A stretch of 64,000 bases of DNA from positions 6,915,501 to 6,979,500 of the forward strand of contig NZ_CP041656.2 of assembly GCF_007290395.2 (NCBI RefSeq), in the 5' to 3' direction. A program made the translations under genes and the position numbers. Each line of letters opens with the position of its first letter. Position 1 is the stretch's first letter. The notes beneath the pieces were generated by a model that had not been told where the DNA came from, ran no database searches, and worked only from the letters and a program-made list of their open reading frames with translations. Below, piece after piece: positions 1-10,734 of the stretch. This stretch comes from Bradyrhizobium cosmicum. Lineage in GTDB: Bacteria > Pseudomonadota > Alphaproteobacteria > Rhizobiales > Xanthobacteraceae.

Positions 1-2
1 AG

Positions 3-1106
3 AAGCTGCAGGAATACGCCTACAAGAAAGTCGACGAAGCCAAGACGGTGAACTTCAACAATGTCACCAATGGCTGGCTCGGCATCACCGACAAATACTG
101 GGCTTCGGCGCTGCTGCCCGACACCGGTGCACGGCTGCAGGCGCGGTTCTCATCGAACCCGGTCGGCAACCTCCACACCTACCAGACCGACTATCTGCTC
201 GACCCCGTCACCGTCGCGATCGGCGGCACTGCGACCGCGAATGCGCGGCTGTTCGCGGGCGCCAAGGAAGCCGGCGTCGTCGGCGTGTTCCCGTTCGCCG
301 GCCTCGGCGGCTACAACAAGGAACTCGGGCTGAACCACTTCGATCTCCTGATCGACTGGGGCTGGTTCTACTTCATCACCAAGCCGATGTTCCTCGGCCT
401 CGACTTCTTCTACCGCTTCTTCGGCAATTTCGGCATCTCGATCCTGCTCGTGACCGTGATCGTGAAGCTGCTGTTCTTCCCGCTGGCGAACAAGTCCTAC
501 GCCTCGATGGCGAAGATGAAGTCGGTGCAGCCGCAGCTCGCGGCGCTGAAAGAGCGCTATCCCGACGACAAGGTGAAACAGCAGCAGGAGATGATGGAGA
601 TCTACCGCAAGGAGAAGATCAATCCGGTCGCCGGCTGTCTTCCCGTGGTGATCCAGATCCCGGTGTTCTTCTCGCTCTACAAGGTGCTGTTCGTCACCAT
701 CGAGATGCGGCACGCGCCGTTCTTCGGCTGGATCAAGGACCTCTCGGCGCCGGACCCGACCAATCTGTTCACCCTGTTCGGCCTGATCCCGTTCGACCCG
801 ACCACGCTGCCGCTGTTCGGTCACTACCTCGCGCTCGGCATCTGGCCGATCATCATGGGCATCACGATGTGGTTCCAGATGAAGCTGAACCCGACGCCGC
901 CGGATCCGACCCAGCAGATGATCTTCAACTGGATGCCGCTGATCTTCACCTTCATGCTGGCGGGCTTCCCGGCGGGTCTGGTGATCTACTGGGCCTGGAA
1001 CAACACGCTCTCGGTACTGCAGCAGAGCTTCATCATGCGCCGCAACGGCGTGAAGGTGGAACTGTTCGACAATCTCAAGGCGACGTTCGCGAAGAAAGCG
1101 ACGTAG
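3..1106 (+). CDS. yidC: Membrane protein insertase YidC (5' end cut by window edge)
   Basis: YidC inserts and folds inner-membrane proteins, alone or with SecYEG. The reading frame is open from base 3, so the start lies outside the window; about 367 codons remain. The first ~100 residues are the end of the periplasmic beta-rich domain of Gram-negative YidC. The conserved C-terminal insertase domain follows: a hydrophobic segment starting [16 protein letters not shown], the charged cytoplasmic hairpin ([19 protein letters not shown]), then further hydrophobic segments to a short basic tail. It is followed by a palindromic repeat and then engB and argB, an order usual in alphaproteobacteria. 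Confidence 0.97.
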   Translation, partial: KLQEYAYKKVDEAKTVNFNNVTNGWLGITDKYWASALLPDTGARLQARFSSNPVGNLHTYQTDYLLDPVTVAIGGTATANARLFAGAKEAGVVGVFPFAGLGGYNKELGLNHFDLLIDWGWFYFITKPMFLGLDFFYRFFGNFGISILLVTVIVKLLFFPLANKSYASMAKMKSVQPQLAALKERYPDDKVKQQQEMMEIYRKEKINPVAGCLPVVIQIPVFFSLYKVLFVTIEMRHAPFFGWIKDLSAPDPTNLFTLFGLIPFDPTTLPLFGHYLALGIWPIIMGITMWFQMKLNPTPPDPTQQMIFNWMPLIFTFMLAGFPAGLVIYWAWNNTLSVLQQSFIMRRNGVKVELFDNLKATFAKKAT

Positions 1107-1152
1107 CTTCACTCCAGCGTGCGCGCTCATGTGGGCGCAAATGCCTCCAAGT

Positions 1153-1242
1153 CGTCATGCCCGGGCTCGTCCCGGGCATCCACGTTTTGGAGGGTGCCGC
1201 ATCGACAGACGTGGATGGCCGGGACAAGCCCGGCCATGACGA
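1153..1242. repeat. Palindromic intergenic repeat, family A, copy 1
   Basis: Two small hairpins face each other: one reads CATGCCCGGGCTCGTCCCGG and the other GGCCGGGACAAGCCCGGCC, joined by ~25 variable bases and bounded by CGTCATG/CATGACG. The same arrangement recurs at 3309, 8179, 12063, 18069 and, interrupted, at 33243. It lies between yidC and engB and is REP/BIME-like. Confidence 0.9.
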
Positions 1243-1259
1243 GAGGATAGAGTGGTCGG

Positions 1260-1922
1260 ATGAACGACGTGACCGACGACAAAGATGCGAAGCTGATCGA
1301 GGCCGGGCGAAAGCTGTTCACCCGCGACTGGCAGTTCATCTGGGCCTCGCCCTCGGTCCAGACGCTGCCGCCGATGGACGGGCTGGAGATCGCCTTTGCC
1401 GGCCGCTCCAATGTCGGCAAGTCCAGCCTGATCAACGCGCTCACGGGGCGCAATGCGCTTGCGCGCACCTCGCATACGCCCGGCCGCACCCAGGAGCTGA
1501 TCTTCTTCGAGGTCCCCGGGAAAAAAGACCTGCGCCTCGTCGACATGCCCGGCTATGGCTACGCCAAGGCGCCCAAGAGCCAGGTCGCGTCCTGGACCGA
1601 GCTGATCCACAAATTCCTGCTGGGACGCGCCAGCCTCGCGCGCGTCTACGTGCTGGTCGACGCGCGGCACGGGCTCAAGGACGTCGATCTCGAAATCCTT
1701 GGGACGCTCGACCGCTCCGCCGTCAGCTACCAGATCGTGCTGACCAAGGCCGACCAGGTGAAGGCGTCCGAGCTTCAGACCTGCATCGCCGAGACCGAGG
1801 CCGCGCTGGCCAAGCATCCGGCTGCGTTCCCGAACGTGCTTGCGACCTCGTCACGCAGCTCGACCGGCATGGCCGAACTGCGCGCCGCAATCGCCAAGCT
1901 ACTGGAGGAGCGGAGCTCGTGA
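1260..1922 (+). CDS. engB: Ribosome biogenesis GTP-binding protein EngB (YihA/YsxC)
   Basis: EngB is a TRAFAC-class GTPase needed for assembly of the large ribosomal subunit. The 220-residue product has the P-loop GRSNVGKSS at 48-56, the switch/G3 segment DMPGYGYAK and the G4 motif TKAD, as expected for the family, and its length is normal. Its stop codon overlaps the next start by one base (TGATG), so it is translationally coupled to the DUF423 gene. The yidC-engB-argB neighbourhood supports the call. Confidence 0.96.
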   Translation: MNDVTDDKDAKLIEAGRKLFTRDWQFIWASPSVQTLPPMDGLEIAFAGRSNVGKSSLINALTGRNALARTSHTPGRTQELIFFEVPGKKDLRLVDMPGYGYAKAPKSQVASWTELIHKFLLGRASLARVYVLVDARHGLKDVDLEILGTLDRSAVSYQIVLTKADQVKASELQTCIAETEAALAKHPAAFPNVLATSSRSSTGMAELRAAIAKLLEERSS

Positions 1923-2281
1923 TGGCGCGCCTGCTGGTTGGGCTTGCCGGTTTGATGGGCGCCGCCGGCGTCGCGCTGGCGGCCGCTTCGGCCCACGGCG
2001 CCGATGCCAGCCGCCTCGCCTCGGCCAGCGCCATGCTGCTGTTTCATGCAACCGCCATACTCGCCGCGGTCGCGCTGCTCGCGCGCGGACTTCTGCACGG
2101 CGGAATTGGCCTCATTGCCGCGTTTGGCTTCGTGATTGGCGCTGTGCTGTTCGCGGGCGACCTCACCTTGCGGCAATATGCCGGTCATTCGCTGTTTCCC
2201 TATGCGGCGCCGACCGGCGGAACGGTGATGATCGCGAGCTGGCTGGCGGTGACGCTGGCGGCGGTAGCGGCGAGGAAGTGA
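1922..2281 (+). CDS. DUF423 family small membrane protein
   Basis: A 119-residue, strongly hydrophobic protein with about four predicted membrane segments and very few charges, matching the DUF423 (YgdD-like) family in length and in the pattern HATAILAAVALL and FxxGDLTLR. The function of this family is not known. The start ATG overlaps the engB stop, so expression probably follows engB. The frame can be extended upstream through engB, but that part is a shadow of engB; the coupled ATG is the sensible start. Confidence 0.85.
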   Translation: MARLLVGLAGLMGAAGVALAAASAHGADASRLASASAMLLFHATAILAAVALLARGLLHGGIGLIAAFGFVIGAVLFAGDLTLRQYAGHSLFPYAAPTGGTVMIASWLAVTLAAVAARK

Positions 2282-2289
2282 CGCGCCGT

Positions 2290-2318
2290 CTTACCCTCCC
2301 CTGGAAGGGGAGGGTAAG
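2290..2318. repeat. GC-rich hairpin, CTTACCCTCCCC type
   Basis: CTTACCCTCCCC pairs with GGGGAGGGTAAG around a TGGAA loop. It follows the DUF423 stop by eight bases, so it could act as a terminator, but it has no T-run. The same stem heads the longer inverted-repeat element at 40703. Confidence 0.6.
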
Positions 2319-2395
2319 AGCGAACACCACGCTTTGCGCGCCGCCCGCCAATCGGATAGAAGGCGGCCCGATAGTCCCGCCAGCGAGACCGCGAC

Positions 2396-3283
2396 ATGAC
2401 CGACATCTCCCCGCTCGACCAGGCCCGCATCCTGTCCGAAGCGCTGCCGCACATGCAGCAGTATGACGAAGAAACCATCGTCATCAAATATGGCGGCCAT
2501 GCCATGGGCGACGAGGAGACCGCGAAGAACTTCGCCCGCGACATCGTGCTGCTGGAGCAGACCGCGATCAACCCGGTGGTGGTGCACGGCGGCGGGCCGC
2601 AGATCGCGACCATGCTCAAGCGCCTCGGCATCGTCTCGGAATTCGCAGCCGGCTTGCGTATCACCGACGCCGCGACCATCGAGATCGTCGAGATGGTGCT
2701 GGCCGGCTCCGTCAACAAGCAGATCGTCGGCTACATCAACGAAGCCGGCGGCAAGGCCGTGGGCCTGTCGGGCAAGGACGCCAACATGGTGAAGGCGTCG
2801 AAGACGACGCGCACCATCATCGATCCGGACTCGCACATCGAGAAGGCGGTCGATCTCGGCTTCGTCGGCGACCCCGAGAAGGTCGACCTCACGCTGCTCA
2901 ACCAGCTGATCGGCTATGAGCTGATCCCGGTGCTGGCGCCGCTCGCGACCTCCAAGGAAGGCCAGACGCTGAACGTCAACGCCGACACCTTTGCCGGTGC
3001 GGTCGCCGGCGCGCTGAAGGCCAAGCGCCTGCTGCTGCTCACCGACGTGCCGGGCGTGCTCGACAAGTCGAAGAAGCTGATCCCGCAGCTTTCGGTGAAG
3101 GACGCGCGCAAGCTGATCGCCGACGGCACCATTTCCGGCGGCATGATCCCGAAGGTCGAGACCTGCATCTACGCGCTCGAACAGGGCGTGGAGGGCGTCG
3201 TCATCATCGACGGCAAGATGCAGCACGCGGTGCTGCTCGAGCTCTTCACCAACACGGGCACGGGAACGCTGATACATAAGTGA
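2396..3283 (+). CDS. argB: Acetylglutamate kinase
   Basis: Catalyses ATP-dependent phosphorylation of N-acetyl-L-glutamate, the second step of arginine synthesis, in the cytoplasm. The 295-residue product is of normal length. It shows the amino-acid-kinase nucleotide motif KYGG at 31-34, the substrate loop HGGGPQ at 64-69, and the C-terminal GGMIPK motif that closes the active site. It stands alone after a hairpin that may separate it from engB-DUF423. A family A repeat follows 26 bases after the stop. Confidence 0.97.
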   Translation: MTDISPLDQARILSEALPHMQQYDEETIVIKYGGHAMGDEETAKNFARDIVLLEQTAINPVVVHGGGPQIATMLKRLGIVSEFAAGLRITDAATIEIVEMVLAGSVNKQIVGYINEAGGKAVGLSGKDANMVKASKTTRTIIDPDSHIEKAVDLGFVGDPEKVDLTLLNQLIGYELIPVLAPLATSKEGQTLNVNADTFAGAVAGALKAKRLLLLTDVPGVLDKSKKLIPQLSVKDARKLIADGTISGGMIPKVETCIYALEQGVEGVVIIDGKMQHAVLLELFTNTGTGTLIHK

Positions 3284-3308
3284 TGAGCTGGACGCCGCGA
3301 CGAAAGAA

Positions 3309-3392
3309 CGTCATGGCCGGGCCTGTCCCGGCCCTCCACAATCTTTCGCGTGGCGCAGACGTGGATGCCCGGGTCAAGCCCGGGCATGACGA
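3309..3392. repeat. Palindromic intergenic repeat, family A, copy 2 (inverted)
   Basis: Same two-hairpin element as at 1153 but reversed: the GGCCGGGC hairpin comes first and the CCCGGGTCAAGCCCGGGCATG hairpin second. It separates argB from the DUF1036 gene. The frame of the next gene happens to stay open through it. Confidence 0.88.
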
Positions 3393-3435
3393 GCAGAGAA
3401 TTCGGCCCCGCCGCTCACCTCTGACGCGTCTCCTG

Positions 3436-4422
3436 ATGACACTGCCGGCGGCGGCGGTCTCATTTCTGTTTTCCGCCGCCCCCGCGCTTGCCGACCTCAA
3501 GATCTGCAACCGCATGTCCTATGTCGTCGAAGCCGCGATCGGTATCGACGACAAGGCGGCGACCGCGACGCGGGGCTGGTTCAGGATCGATCCCGCCACC
3601 TGCCGCGTGGTGGTGCAGGGCACGCTCTCCGCCGACCGCATCCTGCTCAACGCCCGCGCGCTCGGCGTCTATGGCGCCTCGCCGATCCCGCAGAGCGGCA
3701 GCGACACGCTGTGCGTGGCGCAGGACAATTTCGTCATCGCGGCCGCCCGGCAATGCCGCAGCGGCCAGACCCAGGCAGCCTTCACGCAAGTGACGCCGAC
3801 GCAGGGCGACGACGGCAACCTGGTGACGTATCTCGCCGAGGATTCCGAATATGACGACGAGCAGGCGCGCCTTGCCGGCATCCAGCGGCTGCTGGTGATC
3901 ATCGGCTACGACGTCGGCGCGATCGACGGCGTCGACGGGCCGAAGACGCAAGCCGCGCTGGCTGCGTTCCTGAAGAGCCGCGGGCTGCCCTCCGACGCGG
4001 TGTCGTCGCCGAATTTCTTCAAGACCATGGTTGATGCGACGCAGACCCCGTCGGCGAGCGGCCTGACCTGGTGCAACGACACGCCGCACAAGGTGATGGC
4101 GGCGATCGCCACCGACGACGGCAAGTCCGTGACCAGCCGCGGCTGGTATCGCCTCGATCCCAAGGCCTGCCTGCACCCCGACGTGACCGGCCAGCCGAAA
4201 CAGATCTTCAGCTTCGCGGAGGCCATCGACGCCGACAACCGCGTCATCAAGCTGAAGGACAAGCCGCTGAACTGGGGCGGCGACAGGCAGCTCTGCACCC
4301 GCGAGACCAAGTTCGAGACCAACGAGCAGACCGATTGCGGCGCGCGCGGCTTCGCGGCGACGGGATTTGGCGTGGTGGACATGAGCAGCGGCGGCAAGAC
4401 GCTGCGGTTTGCGATGCCGTGA
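3436..4422 (+). CDS. Secreted DUF1036 protein with a duplicated DUF1036 unit and a PGB-like insert
   Basis: A 328-residue exported protein with unknown function. A hydrophobic leader ends near AAPALA, followed by a DUF1036 unit starting LKICNRMSYVVEAAIGIDD with the RGWFRIDPATC motif. A second, similar unit near the C-terminus starts LTWCNDTPHKVMAAIATDD with RGWYRLDPKAC. Between them is a ~60-residue stretch (IQRLLVIIGYDVGAIDGVDG, then TQAALAAF) that resembles a peptidoglycan-binding domain 1 fold. I chose ATG 3436; upstream the frame runs into a repeat element, but a slightly earlier non-ATG start (3412-3421) would add basic residues and make a better signal peptide. It probably acts in the periplasm or at the cell wall. 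Confidence 0.75.
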   Translation: MTLPAAAVSFLFSAAPALADLKICNRMSYVVEAAIGIDDKAATATRGWFRIDPATCRVVVQGTLSADRILLNARALGVYGASPIPQSGSDTLCVAQDNFVIAAARQCRSGQTQAAFTQVTPTQGDDGNLVTYLAEDSEYDDEQARLAGIQRLLVIIGYDVGAIDGVDGPKTQAALAAFLKSRGLPSDAVSSPNFFKTMVDATQTPSASGLTWCNDTPHKVMAAIATDDGKSVTSRGWYRLDPKACLHPDVTGQPKQIFSFAEAIDADNRVIKLKDKPLNWGGDRQLCTRETKFETNEQTDCGARGFAATGFGVVDMSSGGKTLRFAMP

Positions 4423-4436
4423 TTGAGAGAGCTTTG

Positions 4437-5126
4437 ATGAAATCCCCCCGCGCCTTCGGCCATGTCGACACCTGGGTGTTCGACCTCGACAACACGCTCT
4501 ACCCGCATCACGTCAATCTGTGGCAGCAGGTCGACGCGCGGATCGGGGAGTTCGTGTGCAACTGGCTGAACGTGAGCCCTGCGGAAGCGCGCAACATCCA
4601 GAAGGACTATTACAAGCGCTTCGGCACCACCATGCGCGGCATGATGACCCTGCATGGCGTGCGTGCCGACGACTACCTCGCCTACGTCCACAAGATCGAC
4701 CACTCGCCGCTGGAGCCGAACCCGGCGCTCGGCGAAGCCATCGCAAGACTGTCGGGACGCAAGCTGATCCTGACCAACGGCTCGGTCGATCATGTCGACG
4801 CCGTGCTGGCGCGGCTCGGCCTTGGTTCGCATTTCGACGGTGTGTTCGACATCATCGCGGCCGGTTTCGAGCCGAAGCCGGCGCCGCAGACCTACCGGAA
4901 ATTCCTCGAGGACCATGCCGTCGATCCGGCCCGCGCCGCGATGTTCGAGGACCTCGCCCGCAACCTCACCGTCCCGCACGAGCTCGGCATGACCACCGTG
5001 CTGGTGGTGCCCGACGGCACCAAGGAAGTGGTGCGCGAGGACTGGGAACTGGAGGGCCGCGATGCGGCGCATGTGGATCACGTCACGGATGATCTGGCAG
5101 GGTTTTTGGGTAGACTGTCACGATAA
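4437..5126 (+). CDS. HAD-superfamily pyrimidine 5'-nucleotidase
   Basis: A 229-residue cytoplasmic phosphatase of the SDT1/YjjG-like pyrimidine 5'-nucleotidase group. HAD motif I is [11 protein letters not shown] with nucleophile Asp16 and acid Asp18; motif II is LILTNGS; the motif III/IV region is [12 protein letters not shown] and FEDLARNL. The helical cap between motifs I and II fits the group. The start ATG (4437) is 15 bases after the DUF1036 stop. The exact nucleotide substrate cannot be read from sequence. Confidence 0.85.
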   Translation: MKSPRAFGHVDTWVFDLDNTLYPHHVNLWQQVDARIGEFVCNWLNVSPAEARNIQKDYYKRFGTTMRGMMTLHGVRADDYLAYVHKIDHSPLEPNPALGEAIARLSGRKLILTNGSVDHVDAVLARLGLGSHFDGVFDIIAAGFEPKPAPQTYRKFLEDHAVDPARAAMFEDLARNLTVPHELGMTTVLVVPDGTKEVVREDWELEGRDAAHVDHVTDDLAGFLGRLSR

Positions 5127-5131
5127 TAACC

Positions 5132-5186
5132 GCCGTCGTCACGGGCTCGCGCTTCGCGCGCCCCGGGATGAAAGCGGAGTATGCCT
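5132..5186. repeat. Intergenic palindromic repeat, family B half-element
   Basis: CGTCACGGGCTCGCGCTTCGCGCGCCCCGGGATGAAAGCGGAGTATGCC forms a short hairpin around GCGCTTCGCGC. Closely the same sequence ends the longer element at 21532-21676 and its flank. It lies between the nucleotidase and dapD. Confidence 0.7.
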
Positions 5187-5260
5187 TGACTCTCCCCGTC
5201 CAAATCCCGAAAAAGCCCACCAATCCATCACAATTCCCGCCTGCCTCTGAGGAAATCCCG

Positions 5261-6106
<846 letters not shown>

Positions 6107-6137
6107 TCGGCGCGCAGCAAGTTGCAAGCTTATCACC

Positions 6138-6259
6138 GTCACCCTGAGGTAGCCGCCCCTTCGGCGGCCCTCGAAGGGCGACGGCCCGGCTGCGGCGTCA
6201 TCCCGGCCGCTCATCCTTCGAGGCTCCCCGCACGGCGCGTCTCGCACCTCAGGATGACG
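6138..6259. repeat. Intergenic inverted repeat, family C (CACCCTGAGG type)
   Basis: Outer arms CGTCACCCTGAGG and CCTCAGGATGACG enclose CTTCGGCGGCCCTCGAAGGG and TCATCCTTCGAGGCTCC hairpins, giving a ~120-bp fold-back element between dapD and the DUF805 gene. No second copy is seen in this window. Confidence 0.8.
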
Positions 6260-6339
6260 TGTCTGGTAGCCCCTTCGAACCCACCATCCCTCCATCGCGA
6301 CAAATTCCCGGGCGGCTCCACCCGCCCGGAGCCGTTCGC

Positions 6340-6990
6340 ATGGACTGGACTTGGTATCTCTTCCGCTTCGACGGCCGCATCAACCGTGCCTTGCTGTGGC
6401 AGGCGCTGCTGATCGTCGCGTTGCTGGCGGCCCTGCTTGGGATGATCGATCAGGCGATCCACGTCGCGAGCGGCGAAAAAGCGTTCACCTCCAGGCTCAC
6501 ACTCGATTTCGACTTCGGCCTCGACGACCTTTTCAGGCTGGTCGATCCCCGGGCCTATCGCGCGCTGGCCTCTCTTGACCGCACGGATCTGATCCTGAAG
6601 TCGTCCGGACTGGCGGTGTTCGCATGGATTTTCCTGGCAACGGCCATCAAGCGGCTGCACGATCGCGGCAGGAGCGGCTGGTGGATCATTCCATTCGTCT
6701 TCATGCCCGGCCTGTTCAGCCAGTTCTCGGACCTTTTACCAGACTCACACTGGACGCTTGCGCTCGGCCTCACCGCCTCGACCCTGTGGCTGTGGGGCCT
6801 CGTCGAAATGTTCGTTGTGCGCGGCACTTCGGGCCACAACCGGTTCGGTCTCGATCCGCTCGCCGAGGTCGAGGACGACCCCGCACCCGCCTCGTCCCCT
6901 GCAAAAAGCTGGGACCAGCAGAGCGAGCTCGAATTCGTGCCGCCCAGCGCTAGCCCACCCGGCGGCATGCATGTTAAGCGGGGCGCATGA
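6340..6990 (+). CDS. DUF805 family inner-membrane protein
   Basis: A 216-residue membrane protein of the DUF805 family, function unknown. The N-terminus has the family opening [18 protein letters not shown], then hydrophobic segments, the family motif [15 protein letters not shown], two more hydrophobic segments and a soluble acidic/Ser-Pro tail of ~50 residues. The ATG at 6340 puts the FDGRINR motif in its usual place near the start. It overlaps dapE by four bases (ATGA), so the pair is co-translated. Confidence 0.85.
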   Translation: MDWTWYLFRFDGRINRALLWQALLIVALLAALLGMIDQAIHVASGEKAFTSRLTLDFDFGLDDLFRLVDPRAYRALASLDRTDLILKSSGLAVFAWIFLATAIKRLHDRGRSGWWIIPFVFMPGLFSQFSDLLPDSHWTLALGLTASTLWLWGLVEMFVVRGTSGHNRFGLDPLAEVEDDPAPASSPAKSWDQQSELEFVPPSASPPGGMHVKRGA

Positions 6991-8153
6991 CCGATGCTCT
7001 CTCGATTGCCCGCGATCTCATCCGCTGCCCCTCGGTAACTCCGGCCGATGCCGGCGCGCTGGGGGTGCTCGAACAGGCGCTCACCGCCGCCGGCTTCACG
7101 TGCCACCGTGTGACGTTCTCCGAGCCCGGCACCGCCGACGTCGACAATCTCTATGCGCGGATCGGCACTGAAGCCCCGCACATCACCTTTGCCGGCCACA
7201 CCGACGTGGTGCCACCCGGCGACGAGAGCGCCTGGAGCGTCGGCGCATTCTCCGGCGAGGTGAAAGACGGCTTCCTGCACGGCCGCGGCGCGGTCGACAT
7301 GAAGGGCGGCATCGCCTGTTCGGCCGCCGCGGTGCTGGAGCATCTCGCCGCCCATCACGGCAGGCCGCGCGCCGACGGCAAGGGCTCGATTTCCTTCCTG
7401 ATCACCGGCGACGAGGAAGACGTCTCCATCAACGGCACGATCAAGCTACTGAAATGGGCCGCCGAGCGCGGCGAAAAATTCGACCATTGCGTGCTGGGCG
7501 AGCCTTCCAATGTCGAGGCGCTCGGCGACACCATCAAGGTCGGCCGCCGTGGCTCGCAATCCGGCACGCTCGTCGTCGACGGCGTGCAGGGCCATGTCGC
7601 CTATCCGCATCGCGCCTCCAACCCGGTGCCGGACATCTCGCGATTGATCGTTGCCATCAGCGACGAGCCGCTCGACCATGGCAGCGCGCAGTTCCAGGCC
7701 TCGAATCTCGAATTCACCTCGGTCGACGTCGGCAACAAGGCCAACAACGTCATCCCCGGCGAGGCCCGCGCAAAGTTCAACATCCGCTACAACGACAACC
7801 ACACGCAAGCGAGCCTGCGCGAGTTGGTCGAGACGCGACTGACCAAAGCCTGCGGCAATCGCATCAAGGCCCGCATCATCTGGGAGCCGTCGAATTCCAA
7901 CGTGTTCGTCACCAAGCCCGGCCCGTTCACCGAGCTCGCGGTCTCCGCGATCGAGGAGGTGACGGGCCGCAAGCCGGAGCTGTCGACCTCAGGCGGCACC
8001 TCGGATGCGCGCTTCATCTCGAGCTATTGCCCGGTGATCGAGTTCGGCCTGGTCGGCCAGACCATGCATCAGGTCGACGAACGCGTGCCGGTGAAGGATC
8101 TGGAGACGCTGACGCAGGTGTACCGGGGGATACTGACGCGGTATTTTGGGTAG
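6987..8153 (+). CDS. dapE: Succinyl-diaminopimelate desuccinylase
   Basis: Zinc hydrolase that releases succinate from N-succinyl-LL-diaminopimelate, downstream of DapD in lysine and peptidoglycan precursor synthesis. The 388-residue M20 peptidase-family protein shows [12 protein letters not shown] at 68-79 (metal His71, Asp73), [11 protein letters not shown] (bridging Asp104), the catalytic GDEE at 141-144, a dimerisation lid domain and a C-terminal metal His in GQTMHQVDE. It starts inside the DUF805 stop codon. A family A repeat lies between it and convergent truA. Confidence 0.97.
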   Translation: MTDALSIARDLIRCPSVTPADAGALGVLEQALTAAGFTCHRVTFSEPGTADVDNLYARIGTEAPHITFAGHTDVVPPGDESAWSVGAFSGEVKDGFLHGRGAVDMKGGIACSAAAVLEHLAAHHGRPRADGKGSISFLITGDEEDVSINGTIKLLKWAAERGEKFDHCVLGEPSNVEALGDTIKVGRRGSQSGTLVVDGVQGHVAYPHRASNPVPDISRLIVAISDEPLDHGSAQFQASNLEFTSVDVGNKANNVIPGEARAKFNIRYNDNHTQASLRELVETRLTKACGNRIKARIIWEPSNSNVFVTKPGPFTELAVSAIEEVTGRKPELSTSGGTSDARFISSYCPVIEFGLVGQTMHQVDERVPVKDLETLTQVYRGILTRYFG

Positions 8154-8178
8154 GCGCCGTTCTCGCCAAACATTCCGC

Positions 8179-8268
8179 CGTCATGCCCGGGCTTGTCCCG
8201 GGCATCCACGTCTTAGCCGCCGCCAAAAAGGAAGAACGTGGAAGGCCGGGACAAGCCCGGCCATGACG
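8179..8268. repeat. Palindromic intergenic repeat, family A, copy 3
   Basis: Typical two-hairpin family A element filling the gap between convergent dapE and truA, where it may serve as a bidirectional transcript end. Confidence 0.9.
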
Positions 8269-8278
8269 CCTGTGTGCC

Positions 8279-9016
8279 CTAGTAGTCCACCTTCACCAGG
8301 TACAGCCCGTCCGGCGGCGCGACGATGCCGCAGGCGGCGCGGTTGCGGGCTGCCAGTGCTGCGGAGAGATCGTCCGCGGTCCAGCGCCCCTCGCCGACCC
8401 ACACCAGTGATCCCACCATTGAGCGCACCTGGCTGTGCAGGAACGAGCGCGCCGAGGTGACGATGGTGATCTCGCGGCCATCACGCAGCACGTCGAGCTG
8501 GTCGAGCGTCTTCTCCGGCGATTTGGCCTGGCACTCGGTGTCGCGAAAGGTCGTGAAATCGTGCTTGCCGAGCAGGCGCCGTGCCGCCGCATGCATCGCA
8601 TCGGCATCGAGCTTGCGCGGCACGCGCCAGGCGTGGCCGATGTCGAGGGCGAGGTTGGCCCGGGTGTTGACGATGCGGTAGCGGTAGTGGCGCTTGATGG
8701 CCGAGAAGCGCGCCTCGAAGCTGTCAGGCACGATCTCGGCCTCCAGCACCGCGATCGGATGCGGGCGCAGATGGGCGTTGAGACCATCGCGAAAACGGCC
8801 GGGCGGAAACTGCTTCTCGATGTCGACATGCGCGACCTGGCCGCGCGCATGCACGCCGGCATCGGTGCGGCCGGCACCGTGCACGCGCAGATCCACACCG
8901 GTCATCGCCTTCACCGCCGCCTCCAGCGCGCCCTGCACCGACGGTAGCGTGTCCTGCACCTGCCAGCCGAAGAACGGCGCGCCGTCATATTCGATGGTGA
9001 GCTTGTAGCGGGGCAT
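8279..9016 (-). CDS. truA: tRNA pseudouridine(38-40) synthase
   Basis: Makes pseudouridine at positions 38-40 in the anticodon arm of many tRNAs. The 245-residue product has the conserved [14 protein letters not shown] with nucleophile Asp52, and a late [21 protein letters not shown] motif. Its ATG overlaps the fmt stop (TGATG), so it is translationally coupled as the last gene of a def-fmt-truA set. Confidence 0.97.
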   Translation of the reverse strand: MPRYKLTIEYDGAPFFGWQVQDTLPSVQGALEAAVKAMTGVDLRVHGAGRTDAGVHARGQVAHVDIEKQFPPGRFRDGLNAHLRPHPIAVLEAEIVPDSFEARFSAIKRHYRYRIVNTRANLALDIGHAWRVPRKLDADAMHAAARRLLGKHDFTTFRDTECQAKSPEKTLDQLDVLRDGREITIVTSARSFLHSQVRSMVGSLVWVGEGRWTADDLSAALAARNRAACGIVAPPDGLYLVKVDY

Positions 9017-9951
9017 CAGGCCAGCCGCATCGGCGGCTTCAGCGGCACCCCGCGCAGGAAGTCTGTGGCCTGCATCTGCGCCTTGCCCTCGCGCTGCAGC
9101 TCAAGGATGCGAATCGCTCCCTCGCCGCAGGCGATGGTGAGCTGGTCGTCGAGCACCTCGCCCGGCGCGCCCGATCCCTTGGCCAGCTCGCAGCGCAGGA
9201 TCTTGATACGCGCATTCTCGCTCACGCCCGCAAGCTCGGCCCAGGCGCCGGGAAACGGCGACAGGCCGTGGATGTGGCGCAGCACGGCGTGCGCCGGCCT
9301 GGTCCAGTCGATCCGCGCTTCGGCCTTGTCGATCTTGGCGGCATAGGTGACGCCGTCTTCGCTCTGCTTGCTGAGCTGGAGGCCGCCGCGTGCGAGCGCG
9401 GCCATCGCCCGCACCATCAGATCGGCACCGAGGCGCGAGAGGCGATCGTGCAGATCGGCCGCCGTCATGGCGTCGGTGATGGCAAGGCGTTCGGCCATGG
9501 CGACGTCGCCGGTGTCGAGCCCGACATCCATCTTCATCACCATCACGCCGCTCTCGGCGTCGCCGGCCATGATGGCGCGGTTGATGGGCGCGGCACCGCG
9601 CCAGCGCGGCAGCAGCGAGGCGTGCAGATTGTAGCAGCCGAGCTTTGGCGCATCGAGGATCGCCTGCGGCAGGATCATGCCATAGGCGACGACGACGGCG
9701 GCATCGGCATCGAAGGCGCGAAATTCGGCGAGCGCTTCCGGCGTCTTCAGCGTCTTCGGCGTCAACACGGGAACGCCGAGCTTTCGCGCGGCTTCTTCAA
9801 CCGGGGTCGGCTGCAATTGCAGGCCGCGCCGCCCGCCCGGCTTCGGCGCGCGGGTGTAGACGGCGACGATCTCGTGGCCGTGCCCGACCAGCTCGAGCAG
9901 CGTCGGCACGGAGAAATCGGGCGTGCCCATGAAGATCAGGCGGAGGGGCAT
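9016..9951 (-). CDS. fmt: Methionyl-tRNA formyltransferase
   Basis: Formylates Met-tRNA(fMet) using 10-formyltetrahydrofolate, preparing the initiator tRNA. The 311-residue protein has a formyltransferase domain with [14 protein letters not shown] at its start and the catalytic region [16 protein letters not shown] (Asn108, His110), then the C-terminal OB-like domain. It lies between def and truA on the same strand; a ~158-bp inverted-repeat element separates it from def. Confidence 0.97.
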   Translation of the reverse strand: MPLRLIFMGTPDFSVPTLLELVGHGHEIVAVYTRAPKPGGRRGLQLQPTPVEEAARKLGVPVLTPKTLKTPEALAEFRAFDADAAVVVAYGMILPQAILDAPKLGCYNLHASLLPRWRGAAPINRAIMAGDAESGVMVMKMDVGLDTGDVAMAERLAITDAMTAADLHDRLSRLGADLMVRAMAALARGGLQLSKQSEDGVTYAAKIDKAEARIDWTRPAHAVLRHIHGLSPFPGAWAELAGVSENARIKILRCELAKGSGAPGEVLDDQLTIACGEGAIRILELQREGKAQMQATDFLRGVPLKPPMRLA

Positions 9952-9963
9952 GACAAGGACTCG

Positions 9964-10121
9964 ATGCGTTCCCTCCCCCCTTGCGGGGGAGGGCTAGGGA
10001 GAGGGGTGCCACACGACGCGCTCTCTCGGTTTGAGCACGGACAGGTTCTTCGCCCCGGTTAGACCTTTTGCTGGGCTACCCCTCTCCCCCACCCTCCCCC
10101 GCAAGGGGGGAGGGAGCGCAT
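9964..10121. repeat. MITE-like inverted-repeat element inside the def-fmt operon (family D)
   Basis: About 47-bp, nearly identical terminal inverted repeats: the left one reads GATGCGTTCCCTCCCCCCTT and on to GAGAGGGGTGCC, and the right one is its reverse complement with few changes, ending GGAGGGAGCGCATG. Each end itself folds (CCTCCCCCCTTGCGGGGGAGG). About 60 bases of unique sequence lie between. No coding capacity. It splits def from fmt. Confidence 0.85.
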
Positions 10122-10156
10122 GGGAGTTTGCGGCAGCACCGGCACTTACAAACGAC

Positions 10157-10681
10157 TTACTCCGCGCGCTTGGCGGCTTTCTCGAACTTCTTGATGACGC
10201 GGTCGCGCTTGAGCTTCGAAAGATAGTCGACGAACAGGACGCCGTTGAGATGGTCGATCTCGTGCTGGATGCAGGTGGCATAGAGGCCTTCGGCATCCTC
10301 CTCGTGCACCTTGCCGTCCAGATCAGTGAAGCGCACGCGCACCTTGGCGGGCCGTTCGACCTCCTCGTAATATTCAGGGATCGACAGGCAGCCTTCCTCG
10401 TAGACCGAGAGTTCCTCGGACGAGGCAATGACTTCCGGATTGATGAAGACGCGCGGAAGCGGCTTGGTCTCGCCGTTCTCGTCGCGCTTGGCGAGGTCCA
10501 TGGTGATCAGCCGCAGCGGCTGCGCGATCTGGATCGCCGCGAGCCCGATGCCGGGCGCGTCGTACATGGTCTCGAACATGTCGTCGGCAAGCTTGCGGAT
10601 CTCGGCCGTGACCTTCTCGATCGGCTTGGAGACCAGACGCAACTGCTTGTCGGGCAGGATGATGATTTCTCTGAGGGCCAT
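10157..10681 (-). CDS. def: Peptide deformylase
   Basis: Removes the N-formyl group from nascent proteins. The 174-residue metalloenzyme has all three family motifs: GIGLAAIQ at 44-51, EEGCLS at 95-100 with metal ligand Cys98, and HEIDH at 140-144 with the two metal His residues and catalytic Glu. It is the first gene of def-fmt-truA and is divergent from rmuC, sharing a 173-bp upstream region with several TTAACC-type motifs. Confidence 0.97.
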   Translation of the reverse strand: MALREIIILPDKQLRLVSKPIEKVTAEIRKLADDMFETMYDAPGIGLAAIQIAQPLRLITMDLAKRDENGETKPLPRVFINPEVIASSEELSVYEEGCLSIPEYYEEVERPAKVRVRFTDLDGKVHEEDAEGLYATCIQHEIDHLNGVLFVDYLSKLKRDRVIKKFEKAAKRAE

Positions 10682-10734
10682 GGCCGCGATTTAAGCCGCG
10701 CGCCGGATGCGGTCAATGCGGCTGGGGAACTCCG

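Noticed and set aside
1153..1242. Repeats considered as a CRISPR array
   Set aside because: Copies are kilobases apart, palindromic, and have no regular spacers or cas genes.
1127..1546. Short frames encoding peptides such as PGLVPGIHV
   Set aside because: These are translations of the family A repeat and recur at every copy in both strands; they are not genes.
5127..5260. Possible lysine riboswitch before dapD
   Set aside because: The gap contains a repeat hairpin and no conserved riboswitch core.
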